Positions 42,270 through 53,910 are shown, counted from the first letter of the stretch. The stretch: DNA of 64,000 nt from Prorocentrum cordatum (GCA_963575745.1 CAUYUJ010001447.1:698680-762679); one strand, 5' to 3'. A program made the numbers and translations. Notes: generated by a model not told the origin, from the letters alone.

Positions 42270-42600
42270 TCCTCCTCATCTTCCTCCTTCCTGTCCTCCT
42301 CCTCCTCCTCCTCCTCCTCCTCCTCCTCCTCCTCCTGCGCCTCCTCATCCTCCTCCTCCTCCTCCTCTTCCTCCTCCTGCGCCTCCACCTCCGCCGCCTC
42401 CTCCTCCTCCTCCTCCTCCTCCATCCTTCTCCTCCTCCTCCTGCGCTCCTCCTCCTCCTCCTCCTCCTTCTCCTCCTCCTCCTCCACCTCCACCTCAACC
42501 TCCTACTCCTCCTGCTCCACCTCCTGCACCTCCTCCTCCTCCTCCTCCACCTCCTCCTTGACCTCCTCCTGCGCCTCCTCCTCTTCCGCCTCCTCCTCCT
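42270..42600. repeat. (TCC)n tract
   Basis: About 330 bases of CCT repeats with TGCGC and CACC interruptions; purine strand is the minus strand. Confidence 0.95.
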
Positions 42601-42759
42601 AGAATCGGCGGTACATCGCCGGTAGATCAGCGACGGGCCCCACATGTCCAATCCGCACATTCCTGGTCGGACCTTTTCGCGACGGGACCAGCGACGGGCC
42701 CCCGATGTCCAATCCAATCGCGACGGGACCAGCGACGGGCCCCATTCGTCATTTTTGTT

Positions 42760-42925
42760 CACAACGTCGACCCCCAGAGGTCTGGACCCCTTCTCCAAGA
42801 CCGGTTTTAGAATCTGAACCGTTTTTGTTGACAATCCCGAGGCCCGGCGAGGGCCCCCAGAAGCCGAAGATAGCGAAAACCCTCCCGTCCCGATCTGTTC
42901 ACCACGCGAGGGGGTCTGGGAACGT
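42760..42925 (+). repeat. Dispersed repeat family G, plus copy
   Basis: ACGTCGACCCCCAGAGGTCT, then CCGTTTTTGTTGACAATCCC, GAGGGCCCCCAGAAGCCGAA, GCGAGGGGGTCTGGGA. Related copies at 48066-48210 and 55572-55742 (plus) and 56420-56615 and 38830-38975 (minus). No coding pattern. Confidence 0.7.
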
Positions 42926-43254
42926 GGCCCCCGACCACTGGCGGGATCCGTCAAAAACGTGCCGGCGGCAAGCCGTCAACCTGGCTACCGCGGGGGACCT
43001 CGCAGTGCTGCCAATGCAGACCGTAAGCTCCCTGGAAGATCAGCTTGGAGGACATCATTTTTGGGGGTTCTCACCCCCCTCGTGTCCGACGCGGGCCTCC
43101 GAGTCACCGCCGCAGGCCGCGGCCGCGGCGGTGCCCGCGCCCTGCCCGGCCGAGTCGGAGTCGGTGGAGGCGCCCCCGCCGCAGAGGCTGGCGGACTCGT
43201 CGGAGGAGTCGAGCGCGCCCTCCTGCGGGCATCAGGCGTCAGCAGGAGAGCCCA

Positions 43255-43440
43255 GAATCGAATCGACACGTCGAACCGGCGGTCGAAACCAATCGGATCG
43301 GCGGAAGGCGGCAGCCGAGTCGGAGAAGTCGAATCGGCAGGGCCTCCATGGAGAAATCGAATCCCAAATCGGAATCCGATGTCGAATCGAATCGAAATCG
43401 GAATACATCGAAATCGAATCGAATCGAATCGGAGGAATCG
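43255..43440. repeat. AATCG-rich dispersed repeat, copy 2
   Basis: Same family as 31660-31850, with AATCGAATCGAAATCGG tandem words at its right end. Confidence 0.65.
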
Positions 43441-43664
43441 AAACGAGCCCTGCTTTAGGGAGGCCACAGATTTGGACGACCGAAGTGGGCACGGACAAAA
43501 ACAGGCGCGCTGCTCAACAACAAGTGTTGTCCCAGGCCGGCAACGGCGGCTGTTGGGCGGGCGGCCTTCTGCCTCAAATGGACAGTGGCCGCGGCGGCAC
43601 GGACAGCGAGCCTGGGTCAAAACGAACGGGAACTCTTGTTTGGGCGTCGTACCCAATTTTTCCG

Positions 43665-43847
43665 TACTCCAGATTTCGTAATACAAGGGAGGGGGTCTGG
43701 ACCCTCCAAGACAAGCCATTTCAGACCTCCCCCACGGGAGAACCCTCCAAAACATCGTCCCCAGACCCCCCAGGCCCTCCAAGATAGCCTGGAAGAGACC
43801 CCCCACCGAAATGAGACCCCCCTCCCTTTATTACGAAATCTGGAGTA
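43665..43847. mobile_element. Foldback/MITE-like element, family 4
   Basis: 183 bases with terminal inverted repeats of about 37 bases. Left TACTCCAGATTTCGTAATA pairs with right TATTACGAAATCTGGAGTA; actual bases differ at one or two places (ACAAGGG versus CCCTTTA). The interior is C/T-biased (CCCCCAGACC-like), without coding capacity. Single copy in the window. Confidence 0.7.
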
Positions 43848-44086
43848 CCCAGTTCGATCGTGCCGAACAGAGGACGTACGCGCCCAAACACGCACACGAG
43901 CGCATCACCCCTTCTCCTCCAGACCAGCCACGTGGTGATACGAGCGGAAGCGCAGTGCGCACTCGTGAAACCAACTTGGATTCATGTACGAACGTCTGCG
44001 TCCTTCTTTCGCTCCTGAAGTTTGGCGGCGCGCACAACCCACCCACCCCCCAGCGAGACAAAACAAACGCGGCGGGTGGGGGCAAT

Positions 44087-44260
44087 GTTCGGCCTCTGGG
44101 AGGCCCTCACTGGGCCCCGGGGACCGTCAAGGAGAGGCTCGGGGTGAAAGTGTGGAACCCAGACGGTACTGATACCGCTACTCCCGGGACCTCTTCCAGG
44201 GTGCGTTCTGACCAACATTCCGAGGCGAATCAAGCGGCGGCGACGAGGGCCCCCCGAGGA
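44087..44260. repeat. Partial family-G repeat and GTGCGTTCTGACC box
   Basis: GGCCTCTGGGAGGCCCTCAC and CGGGGACCGTCA resemble family G. 44170-44260 (GGACCTCTTCCAGGGTGCGT ... GGCGACGAGGGCC) matches 31880-31960. 44270-44780 has nothing more I recognise. Confidence 0.55.
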
Positions 44261-44784
44261 GCCCCAAGAAGGGGAAATCGAAGCAAGGATAGCAGTACCT
44301 GTAGGTCGTAGGAAGTGGGTAGAACCATGAGGTCGGAAGACGTTGGAAGTAGATCGGGCTTCCGCCCGCCCTCCGAAGAGGAGGGAACAGGGAAAAACAC
44401 TCGCTGATTGAAGTCGGAAGCCGCCGAACGTAGAGAGGAACCTGGGACTCCCCAAATACTCCCTTTCAACGACCGCCTGGCATCGGCACCGGATACACAG
44501 AACGGAACTTTATACACCGACGCTTTTCCCGGCCCTGCACTGCAATTTGCACATGAAAGCGGATCCTGGTGCATACGGGACCATGGTGTATACATGTCTC
44601 GTTGCTCCCCTGGGAAAACTGAAGAAAAAACGTATACAGCACACCCGCCCGATGTCGTCGCCGACCCCCGTACAACATCTGGACTTGACAAACAGCCCGC
44701 CGCTGGTATCTAGTATATGCCCCCGTTCCCGACCAAGAATACCCATCTTCAACGGCCGACTGGCATCGGCACCTTACATTAGAA

Positions 44785-45020
44785 GCCTCCTAGGCGGGGT
44801 CCGTGTAGGTGGGGTCGGAGGATCGCGCCGCATCGCCGATACATCGTCGATGCATCGGCGATGCTTCGGCGATGCGCCAGCGATGCATCGTCGACGTGGG
44901 CGATGCATCGGCGACTTCGGCGTGGAGCAGATCGTGCTCCACATCGAGTCGCATCGGCGATGCATCGGTGATGCGGCGCGATCCTCCGTCCCCGTCTACG
45001 CCGACCCCACCCGGGAGGCC
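44785..45020. mobile_element. Foldback element, family 2, copy 1
   Basis: About 236 bases. Left arm GCCTCCTAGGCGGGGTC ... GTCGGAGGATCGCGCCGCAT; right arm ATGCGGCGCGATCCTCCG ... GACCCCACCCGGGAGGC. Arms of about 65 bases pair with few mismatches. The interior is made of CGATGCATCGGCGATG words. Other copies at 52235 and 56982. No coding capacity. Confidence 0.75.
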
Positions 45021-45355
45021 TACACGTCGTTCATTTCTAATCGTGCTCATTTCTAATTGTGCTCGTTTCTAATTGTTCCTGGCCCCCCCAGTGGCCAGGA
45101 AGAGGCCCAGGACAGAAGAAGTAGAAATGAAAGTATCCCGGCCCCTCAAAAAAATCAAGGAACTCTTTCGACGAATTAGACATGAACAACATGTAGGCAG
45201 ATCCTCCCGTGTGGGAAAACCTCCGCGGGGGCCCGCGCTTCGAGCAGACATCGCGGCGGCGGGGCCCCGGGAAGGGATGGCGGCGAGAGGGAGGCGGCCT
45301 CCCCCAGAGGGGCCCGGAAGGGAGGGGCGCTTTCTTGAAGAGTCCCCTGGGACAC
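45020..45355. other. Spacer without recognised gene
   Basis: Includes a short repeat, CATTTCTAATCGTGCTC / CATTTCTAATTGTGCTC (45031, 45048). Nothing else recognised. Confidence 0.4.
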
Positions 45356-45520
45356 GCAAATAAATACACACAAATAACAGACCCCCCCCCCCGGATTTTC
45401 CTATATTTTCTGGGTGTTTGTCTTCCCCCCCACTTCCCATACTTTCCAATATTTTCTTGGGAATCGACGATTGCTCGTGTCTGTGTGTTTTTTTCCCTCC
45501 TGATTTCCCCTGGGCAGGTG
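45355..45520 (+). repeat. Dispersed repeat family H
   Basis: ACACACAAATAACAG, then CACTTCCCATA, TATTTTCTTGGGAATCGACG and CCCTCCTGATTTCCCCTG. Closely matches 63548-63700. 45520-45960 has nothing more I recognise. Confidence 0.75.
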
Positions 45521-45964
45521 GCCGCTTGGACGCTTCAGTGGGTTACTCCTGGGAGCCTCCCACACCATCTCGTCCGCTCTTGCGACTCGACGCCCATCTC
45601 GGGGGCGCGCAGACATGGATTGGTGATCCATGGATTCTGGCGCGCAGTCGCCAAATCCATGGATCGGGGGGAGGTGCCCTCCCCAAAATGCGGCAGGTGC
45701 CGCCTCGTTCGGCAGAGGAGGTCCGCGATTTCAAATGGAAACGGGATCCGTCGCTAATCCACGTCCCCATGATAAATTTCTGCGATCGCGTGGTAATCGA
45801 CGCTAGAACGACGCTAAGTCGGCGCTATCTCATCGACTACCAGACGCTCATCGGCGCTAACCGAAGCTGAAAACGGAAGTGCGCGGGTATACCAGTCCCC
45901 ACGATATGCCACCGAAAAATCCCCCAAGAATAACAACCATAACCCTGGGAAGCAAACAGTAAAC

Positions 45965-46080
45965 CCCCCGGCGATATCGTTAGCACAGAAAATAAAATAA
46001 ATAATTATTTTGGGCGGCACCCTCCGGCGATATCGTTAGCACATAAAAATATAATAAAATAATTAATTAATTTGCCCCCC
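45965..46080. repeat. GCGATATCGTTAGCACA tandem, two copies
   Basis: GGCGATATCGTTAGCACA followed by an A/T-rich run, at about 45970 and 46030. Similar GCGATATGTTAGCACAT words end both units of the next repeat. Confidence 0.7.
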
Positions 46081-46245
46081 CCCCAGGCCCGAAGCTGGCG
46101 GCAACGTGAGGCGACAGCCTGAAGAACCAATGCGCACGAACGCTTCCCAATGGTTTCCCGCCTAGAACACAGGGAAACTGACGCGCATCGGAAATCAAAG
46201 GTAAATCAAAAACGACAAACAATGAAATCACTGCAAGCAGCTATA

Positions 46246-47200
46246 CTTGAAAGGACCCCCCAAAGGAATCCCAGAGGAATCTCAGAAGGAAGCCCACGCA
46301 GAATCTCAAAGGAACCCTATTGGAAATTCATCGCAATCTCAAAGGAACCCCACAGAAATCGCAAAGGGATCTCAGCGGCAGCTCAAACGAACCACGAAGG
46401 AATCTAAGGAATCTGGAAAACGCGGGCTCGCGTGGACATAAGCAATCCCTATTGCGACGGCACTAGGGAAATTGATTATTTCAGGGGATCCTATGGGAGA
46501 GTCCACGGAGAGATATCGCACGGGTTCTGCGAACCCCCCCGCGATATGTTAGCACATGTATTGAAAATAAAATAATCCACAAGCGCCGGAGGTCGATGTG
46601 ATGCTCCCTTCAGGGATTGTCGAAGGAATGTCAGAGGATCTTGAAAGGACCCCCAAAGGAATCCCAGAAGAATATCACAAATAATCCCACGCATGATATC
46701 AAAGGAACCAATGAAAGTTCAAAGCAATCTCAAAGGAGCCCAACAGAAATCGCAAAGGCATCTCAGCGGCAGCTCAAACGAACCACGAAGGAATCTAAGG
46801 AATCTGGAAAACGCGGGCTCGCGTGGACATAAGCAATCCCTATGGCGACCGCACTAGGGAAATTGATTAAATCAGGGGATCCTATGGGAGAGTCCACGGA
46901 GAGATATCGCAGACAGATTCCGCGAACCCCCCCCGCGATATGTTAGCACATTTATTGAAAATGAAATAATCCACCGGCCCCGGATATCGATGTGATGCTC
47001 CCTTAAGCAATTGGGCATCAAAGGGATATGACCGGAACCTCAAGGGACCCCCAGAGCAACATCAAAGGAACACCAGAGGAGTCTCAAAGGAGTCCCAAAA
47101 GAATCACAATGGAAACGGCAAGGAATTTCAAAAGAAGCCAATCGGAGTATCAAAGGAATCTCTGGGGAATCTCACAGAATCGCACAGAATCACAGGAAGC
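46246..47200. repeat. Tandem duplication with about 398-base period and a degraded third unit
   Basis: Units at 46246-46620 and 46644-47010 share long identical stretches (for example ACGAAGGAATCTAAGGAATC, AACGCGGGCTCGCGTGGACA and GAGAGTCCACGGAGAGATAT). A third, incomplete unit is at 47033-47200. Each unit starts with AAAGGAATC(T/C)CA-type short repeats. No gene. Confidence 0.85.
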
Positions 47201-47820
47201 GACTCTGGGCAGGTGTGCCTTGTCGCTGGGCTCCGGGCATTCAGATGCTTGTGGAAGCCTTTCTGGATGCCTCCTGGGAACCTCCAGGGACCTCCCCTCC
47301 GCGGACCTCTGGTGACCTGCGGGGGATATCGCTTCCGCCCCGGCCCCGGTGCCAGAAGCGTTATATTTTCCTCTGATGAGGGGGGGGGGGGGGGGAGGGG
47401 GGTTTATTGATTGCTTCCCAGGGTTAATAGTACGGTTTGGAGGCGAACAGAGTTCTCCACTTCAACTCGTTCACGCCGGGTCAGGGACCCCAACAACCCT
47501 GCATGGAAAAGGCTTCCGTGGAAGCCTCCAGATATGGAAAACGGAACTTCGCTGAAAGCTACGATTTTGAAACAACCCCGAGGGAAGCGGTGGCGGCCTC
47601 TGTGGTCGCGCATGGACTACATCTTATCTTCTGACGCCTGGGTTTGCTGCACATGCAGGTTGACATCTCCGCATTTGTCTCGACCCGCCTCTGGATCTGC
47701 AGCGGTTTTGCCTGGCCCACCTGGACCCCGGCAAGTCGAGTGGAGATGAGCCCTCAAGTCCCCAGGGGTGGTGATGGGGCGCCATCTCGGGTCGGACGAA
47801 GCGGGGGGGGGTACGTTCAG
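47200..47820. other. Spacer without recognised gene
   Basis: No conserved protein or repeat recognised. Confidence 0.4.
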
Positions 47821-47829
47821 GAACTGCTG

Positions 47830-48015
47830 CTCAGCGTGTCGCGGCGGCGGCCCAGGCGACACGACATGCCCAGCGGCCTGAGAGCGTGTCGCTCCGCTCC
47901 GCACGGCGGGATGATGCCGGGAAGCGCTCGGGACGCGGGTGCCTTTTGGGAATGGGCCGTGAAGCGTGCCGCAGCGGAGCGCGGTGTGCCGGAACCGGCG
48001 GCGCGACACGCTGAG
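47830..48015. mobile_element. Inverted-repeat element, family 3, copy 1
   Basis: 186 bases bounded by a perfect 13-base inverted repeat, CTCAGCGTGTCGC and GCGACACGCTGAG. It has further internal pairs (GGCGACACGAC, GAGAGCGTGTCGCTC). Related copies at about 62638-62785 and, interrupted by another element, 52190-52575. No coding capacity. Confidence 0.65.
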
Positions 48016-48065
48016 CCAGAGTGCCTGACCGTAGTGCCCAGACCCCGGACGTCATGATCTTTTCA

Positions 48066-48210
48066 GAACGTCGACCCTCAGAGGCCTCGACCCATGCCCC
48101 ACGGACCCGTTTTTTCATCCCGAGTCGTTGTTTGGCGGTGCCGAGGGCCGGTAAGGGTTCCCCAGACTCCCGTCATGATTGTTTCATTGCCCGAGGGGGT
48201 CTGGGAGTGT
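48066..48210 (+). repeat. Dispersed repeat family G, plus copy
   Basis: ACGTCGACCCTCAGAGGCCT, GTGCCGAGGGCC and CCCGAGGGGGTCTGGGAG in the order of the 42.76-kb copy. Confidence 0.6.
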
Positions 48211-48340
48211 AGTTCGCTGATTTTCCCGGCGCTCACGGCGCCATCTGTATCAACGCATATCGAAGATGGGCGCCACGCGGCGGTGCGGAAACCCGATGCA
48301 CGCAGCTAACTTTGCCCCCCCCCTCCCCCAAGAATCTTAG

Positions 48341-48480
48341 GTCGGGCATGTCCTCCTGCCAACGGATTTTGGGCAAAAAATGGAAATAGCCAAACCATGC
48401 GCAAACATGTTCAAGAATAGACTAAATACATCCCAGACTAGTTTTCAACTATTTTGTAATATTCCTCTTGTAGGGCTGAC
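48341..48480. mobile_element. MITE family 1, copy C
   Basis: Left end GTCGGGCATGTCCTCCTG; right end CCTCTTGTAGGGCTGAC, diverged. AT-rich interior with the subterminal GACTAGTTTTCAACTATTTT shared with copies A and D. Left flank CTTAG. Confidence 0.6.
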
Positions 48481-48534
48481 ATAACAATCATCCCACCCCT
48501 TTGTCCGACACGAGTGGTGCAAGCGCGTTTCCCC

Positions 48535-48745
48535 CTCCCGGTCCTCGTCCTCCTCCTCGTCCTCGTCCTCGTCCTACGGGCGGCCGGGGCGGGGCGATCG
48601 TCATCGCCCTCCTCGTCCTCGTCATCGCCCTCGTCGTCTTCCTCGTCCTCGTCCTCGTCCTTGTGCTCGTCCCCCTCATCCTCGTGTTCCTCCTCTTCCT
48701 CCTCCTCCTCCTCCTCCTCGTCCTCCTCCTCGTCCTCCTCCATCA
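48535..48745. repeat. (TCC/TCG)n tract
   Basis: Mixed CCTCGT and CCT repeats, about 200 bases. 48750-49120 holds nothing I recognise. Confidence 0.9.
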
Positions 48746-49104
48746 GCTTGCCTTAGAGATCCACCTGACATCCACCTTTGGGAAAAATTTGACCATCTTA
48801 GGAGATGCGCGACCGTAACCCTACAGACAACATATTTATGATGCGATGTTTTCGCTGGATCGATTTGTGATGGCTCAGGACCCCACAACCGGATGAACAC
48901 CAAACGAAGACGTGGCAACGCCCGAATCCCAAGGGTCCGTCCTCGGCCTCGTCCTCCTCGGGCGTTGCCCAATGGAGGGGCGATAACCAGGCGGTGGATG
49001 ATGATGGCCAGCGCGTGGGATCCAAATCGGTTCTTGAGGGCCCAACCGCATCCGCGCGCTTCGTACTTCTGCTTGCTCCGCCCGGTCGCTGCACGCGAGG
49101 CCGC

Positions 49105-49245
49105 TACCATCAAATACATATATTTATACACATATACACACGTACTTAAGCTCATGCATATATATATATGTATACATATATGCGTGGGTGAACACATGTG
49201 TAAATATGGATAATAATATGTGTTTGCGTGTGTGTGTGTGTGTCG
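49105..49245. repeat. ATATA and (GT)n microsatellites
   Basis: ACATATATTTATACACATAT, TATATATATATGTATACATA and a TGTGTGTGTGTG run. Confidence 0.85.
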
Positions 49246-49377
49246 CAGCTCTCGTCCTGACGCCATAGTTTGGTCTCAGCTATCGTGTGGTGTTAGGTCC
49301 TCGTTTTGAACAGCCAGCGCCCCGCGCTCCCCCTCCTCCTCCCTCCTTCAACCCCTGGCCCTGCTCTTCGAATAACA

Positions 49378-49443
<66 letters not shown>

Positions 49444-49860
49444 GCATCATCATCATCATCATCATTGTCATCATCATCAGCATCATCATCATACTCTGCG
49501 GCATCGTCATCATCATCATCATCATCATATCCACCACCACCATCATCATCAGCAACATCATCATCATCGAACGCATCATCATCATCATCATCATCAGCAT
49601 CATCATCATCATCGGCATCATCATCAGCATCATCATCATAATCGTCATCATCATCATCAGCATCGTCATCATCATCATCATCATCATCATCATCGTCAAC
49701 AGCATCATCATCAGCATCATCACCATCATTGACACCTTCTCCACTTACCACCACCATCATCATCGTCGTCATCGTCATCAGCATCATCAACATCATCATC
49801 ATGACCATCGTCATCATCCTCAACATCATCATCAACATCATCATCAACAACATCATCATC

Positions 49861-49912
<52 letters not shown>

Positions 49913-49915
49913 ACA
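49378..49915. repeat. (ATC)n tract, about 540 bases
   Basis: ATC trinucleotide repeat with GTC, AGC and ACC interruptions. Frames give poly-Ile, poly-Ser, poly-His, or poly-Met and poly-Asp on the other strand. Not coding. Confidence 0.95.
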
Positions 49916-49969
49916 TTGCCGTTCTCACCGCCACCATCGCCATCAATTTCGGAACACCCCCCACACGCT

Positions 49970-50690
49970 TCGTGGCCACATGGGGAGCTTCACCGAAAGC
50001 CCCAGGGGCGCCGCCCGCATGCGTCCAGGCCCTCACGAGCATCGTGGCCCCATAGTAAGCTCCACCGAAGGTTACAGGGGCGCCGCCCGCATGCGTCCGA
50101 CCCACCGATTTCGGCGCGCCCCTCACGAGGATCGTGGCCCCATTAGGGCGCCCCGCCGAAGGCCCCTGAGGCGCCGCCCGCATGCGTCCGACCCACCCGT
50201 TTCGGCACACCTCATCACGAGGACCGCTGCCCCATAGAGATATCAAGCGAAGGTTGCAGGGGCGCCGCCCAAGGGGCGCCGCCTGCATGCGCGCGACCCA
50301 CCTATTTCGGCACCCCCCCCACGGGGATCGTGTCCTGATAAGGGGGCTCCACCGAAGGTCCCAAGGGCGCCGCCCTCATGCGTCCGACCCACCCATGTAG
50401 ACACCCGCCTCATACAATTCGCGGCCCCATAGGGAGCTCCACCGAAGATCCCTGCGGCCGTCCTCGCGTGCGGCTTCCCTGCCCATGTCGACACGCCCCT
50501 CACACGTTTCGTGGCCCCATGAGGAGCTCCTGCGAAGGTCACATCGGTCGTCATCGCATGCGTAGCCCTCCCCCACAACCCGCAGGCGGAACCCTCCCCA
50601 TGTTGGCACACCCCTTACGCGGTTCGCACGTCTCACGCGGTTCGCGGCCCCATGGGAACTTCCTCCTCGATCGTCTTGCCTGCTCAGCGG
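49970..50690. repeat. About 90-base tandem repeat, seven to eight units
   Basis: Marked by GGCCCCATAGGGAGCTCCACCG-like words at about 50049, 50138, 50229, 50424, 50515 and 50648, with CGCCGCCCGCATGCGTCCGAC between. More units, diverged, at 50905 and 51180. Confidence 0.85.
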
Positions 50691-51725
50691 CACTCACAGC
50701 TACATATAGTTGGGTCCTTCGCCCGGAAAACTTTTCCCTGGGACCAAGTTCTGTACCAGCCATCCTGTGTTGAGGTGGGCCTTCGTTTTGATTCAGCAAC
50801 GCCCCGCGTCCTTCTTCGTCTTCGCCGACCTCCCTCCTGCTATCCGCGTGTTCGCATCTCCGTCATGCTACCACCATCCCCACTCCGGCGCCACCCTCGA
50901 GCGCGCCGTGGCCCCATAGGGAGCTCCACCTGCGGCCCCAGCGGATGCGCCCGCACGCCGCGCCGCCCCACTTGAACGCCCCCCTCGCACGCTCGGAAAC
51001 GGAAACGGAAACGGATCGCCTGTGCGGGCATGCGCCCGGGCCCCTTGAGGGCGAGGCGGGTGAGGCCATGGCCTCGCATGAGAAGCTGCGCGCGTCGGGG
51101 GTCTACTCAGGACAACGTGCACTTCAGGAGGTGACATCCCCGACAGTCCCCAAAGGGAGCCCCCCTCGCACGCTCCGTGGCGCCACAGGGAGCTCAGCCA
51201 CAGGCCCCCGTGGTTGCGCCCGCAGGCCGCCGCCAACCCCCTTCGGCGGACCTCTCGCACGCTTCGCGGCCGCTCGAGGTGCTCGGGCCGCGCCTCGGAG
51301 CTCGGTCGGGGGACCTGCTCGTGGCCGCGGCTCTCTCCGCGACTCTTCGCTCCCCCTGCTCGGCCTTCCCTGTTGTGGCACCTTTGTGCGGTGGTCGGAG
51401 CAAGAGTCTCACCTCCAGCGGCAGTTCGGGACGATCGGGGTGCCCCGGGAACGCCTCCGGCGAGGCACAGCTTCAGCAAAGCACGCCCGAGGCTGGAAAG
51501 CCGCCAAGAACGCGGGACACCTCCCGGAAACCGCCAAACTCGAATCTGGTTTGGCCTTGAGCCTGGACTCCCGGACATCCGCCGGCGCTGTGCTTTCCAA
51601 TTTGCGGCCCCAGAGGCCCCAGAGGTCCCGGCCTCGTCCACGGCAGCCGTTTCTGCCCAGATCCGCCTGAGATGGTCCTGGATCACGACAGCGGGCCCCA
51701 GGGGCGGACATCGAACTGTTATCGT
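50690..51725. other. Diverged tandem units and spacer
   Basis: 50900-51270 contains two or three diverged units of the 90-base repeat (GAGCTCCACCTGCGGCCCCA; GAGCTCAGCCACAGGCCCCC). The rest has no recognised gene. Confidence 0.5.
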
Positions 51726-51728
51726 TAG

Positions 51729-51880
51729 GTCGGGCACGTTCCCCTGCAGGCGGATGTTGGAAGAACATCTTGAATCTAGCCAGGACATTGTCAACACAAC
51801 TTGTCAAAAAAAAGGAACATCGTCCCCGGACTAGTTTGTAGCATTCCTGAAGATTCCTCCTGTAGAGGGGCATGCCCGAC
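51729..51880. mobile_element. MITE family 1, copy D
   Basis: Left end GTCGGGCACGTTCCCCTGCA; right end TGTAGAGGGGCATGCCCGAC. AT-rich interior; subterminal CCGGACTAGTTTGTAGCATT. Left flank GTTAG. 51880-52190 holds nothing I recognise. Confidence 0.75.
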
Positions 51881-52189
51881 TGAAATTCTTCCGTCTGAGG
51901 TCTGGGCGTGCGGCTTGCGCCTGGCCGAGCCATGGCCCCCCTCCGAGGCTCACATACCCAAGTGCGTGTCTGCCTGTCTGTCTGGTTTGCCTCTTCCCCC
52001 TCTGAGAGGTCTGGGGGGGGGAATGGCGAGGAGGAAGAGAGAGGCTCTCCCCCCTTCCCATCTCCAATTCTCCTCCTGCGGTTGGTGGGATCTGCTCTTG
52101 CGTCGCTTGGCCGTGGGAGATGCATCCAGAATGCGTTCGTAGGTGTTTGCAGTTTTCAGCCATGCACCGCATACTGTCGGGAACATTTG

Positions 52190-52575
52190 CTTAGCATGTC
52201 GTGGCGGGGGCCTCGGCGACACGCTATGCTAGAGGCCTCCCAGATCGGGTCCGAGTACATTGGGTCGGAGGATCACGCTGCATCGCCGATGCATCGTCGA
52301 CGTGGGCGAAAGATCGCCCACGCCGACGTATAGCACATCGTGCCCCGCATCGAGCCGCATCGCCGATGCGTCGGCGATGCGGCCCGATCCTCCGACCCCC
52401 CCTACTCCAACCCCATCTAGGAGGCCCAGATATTCCTTGACAGCGGATAGTGTGTTGCTCCGCTCTGCTGGGCGGGAGATTCGGAATGACTTCGATGCCT
52501 GGGGACCGCGACATGGATAGCGTGTCGCACCAAAGCATGGCGGGCCAGAGCAAATATCGCGACACGCGAAGCCAA
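52190..52575. mobile_element. Inverted-repeat element family 3, copy interrupted by a family-2 element
   Basis: Left half CTTAGCATGTCGTGGCGGGGGCC and GGCGACACGCTATGCT; right half GGATAGTGTGTTGCTCCGCTC, TGCTGGGCGGG, then GGATAGCGTGTCGCACC. The two halves correspond to adjacent parts of the 62.64-kb copy and are separated by the family-2 element at 52235-52425. Confidence 0.6.
52235..52425. mobile_element. Foldback element, family 2, copy 2 (nested)
   Basis: About 191 bases. Left GCCTCCCAGATCGGGTCC ... GGTCGGAGGATCACGCTGCA; right GCGGCCCGATCCTCCGACC ... CCCCATCTAGGAGGC. The interior is CGCCGATGCATCGTCGACG and its complement. Shorter interior than copies 1 and 3. It sits inside a family-3 element. 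Confidence 0.75.
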
Positions 52576-52579
52576 AAGT

Positions 52580-53790
52580 TCCGACCACATCCCCTAGTGG
52601 ATTTCGGGCCCTGGCTCAACTCTCTGGCGGGCGTTCGGGGCGACCCGGGCTCCCCCAGAACGCTCTCGACGAGGCGCAGCTGCTGGGAGCCATCCAGAGG
52701 CTGGAAAACCGCCGACAGCCGACGAAATCGCCCGCAAACATGGAACCTCGAACTGTCCGTCCGCCAGTCCGTCTGATGTGCCGTCCGTCCGTCCCCTGAT
52801 ACCCGTCCGTCCCTGGACGTTCTTCTTTGCCCGTCTTCTCTCGAAGTTGGTAAGAGCTGCTCGAGCGGCGGTTGGGCCATGGGAGATGCACTCACGCGCC
52901 TGGCCGTATTTGTCCACGCACCGCCGAATGAATTCTAAGCAGTGCGCACCGACCCCTAATCCCTTGGGGCGGGACCTAAGATCAGAGCGCACAGAACATT
53001 CTGGATAGGGAGTATGTGTTGCAGATGTGACAGACGAAACAACAGATATGTTCGGGGAAGACGTCCCCAAGCAACGACCACCTAAGCTAGGCCACAAATC
53101 CGTTGAGTCATTAGGGTTAGGGCCTGTATCATGCTTACTGGAATTACAGTCAACCCGTATGCTAAGAACGCACGATGAAAATGCAAGGGCCTTGGAGGGC
53201 CAGCCGATACCTCCCGAGCGGGGCGCGGCCAGCGAAAGCGACCGAGGATGGGCCGCAAGGGAAAGATGCAAGTGCCGCCTTAGAAAGGTGCCCACCCTTT
53301 CTTGAGCAGGGGACCGGCCGTCCCCGGATTCCTATCATCCTACCACGAAGTGCTCGTAGAACCCAAACATGTTCTAATAACACCAACCATGTTCTTAGAA
53401 CATAAACCAGATGCGTCAAAACAAGGCCCTCTCGGCAACACATGTTCGGAGAACATTCCGTGCAGACCACAAAGGGTTACCGGAACATTCTTTCGTGGGC
53501 CTTTCGGCGAGCCAGGACGCTTCGCCACTGCTCCACAGTCGGGCCGCTGAGAGAAGGAACGCTAAACAAAGAACGAAGCCCCTTCTGGGCCCTGTAAGCG
53601 CCTCCGTGCCCCGGGAGGGCCAGAGGCACAGCACTGGAGGAACCCCACCAGGAACATCGGGCCCCTCCCGAAATCAAAACATGCTCCTTCTTTCGGCGAC
53701 TTGACCGTCCTCACTGTGCGGGTCCACTGCCGGTGTCCGATGTGCCGTCCGTCTGCCCCGCGGGACGTCCTCGCTCTCCGTTGCGGGCCT
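52580..53790. other. Spacer without recognised gene
   Basis: 53355-53460 contains repeated ATGTTCTTAGAACAT-like palindromic words (CATGTTCTAATAACACC, CATGTTCTTAGAACATAA, CATGTTCGGAGAACATTCC). Nothing else recognised. Confidence 0.45.
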
Positions 53791-53794
53791 GGGC

Positions 53795-53910
53795 GGCGGC
53801 GCGGCGCGGCGGCGCCGCCCCGGGCCCGCGGCGGGGCCGCCGCCGCCGGGCTGCGCGTGCGCAGCCGCGGCGGCGCGCGGCTGCGGGCGGCCCCTGCCCG
53901 GGGAGGGGGC
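53795..53910. repeat. CGG-rich, self-complementary stretch
   Basis: Nearly pure G+C with GGCGGCG/CGCCGCC words that can pair with each other. A similar stretch is at 56040-56220. Confidence 0.7.

Noticed and set aside
49287-50288. Frames with poly-Ile/His or poly-Met/Asp, suggesting a metal-binding protein
   Set aside because: They are readings of the (ATC)n tract and the 90-base tandem repeat.
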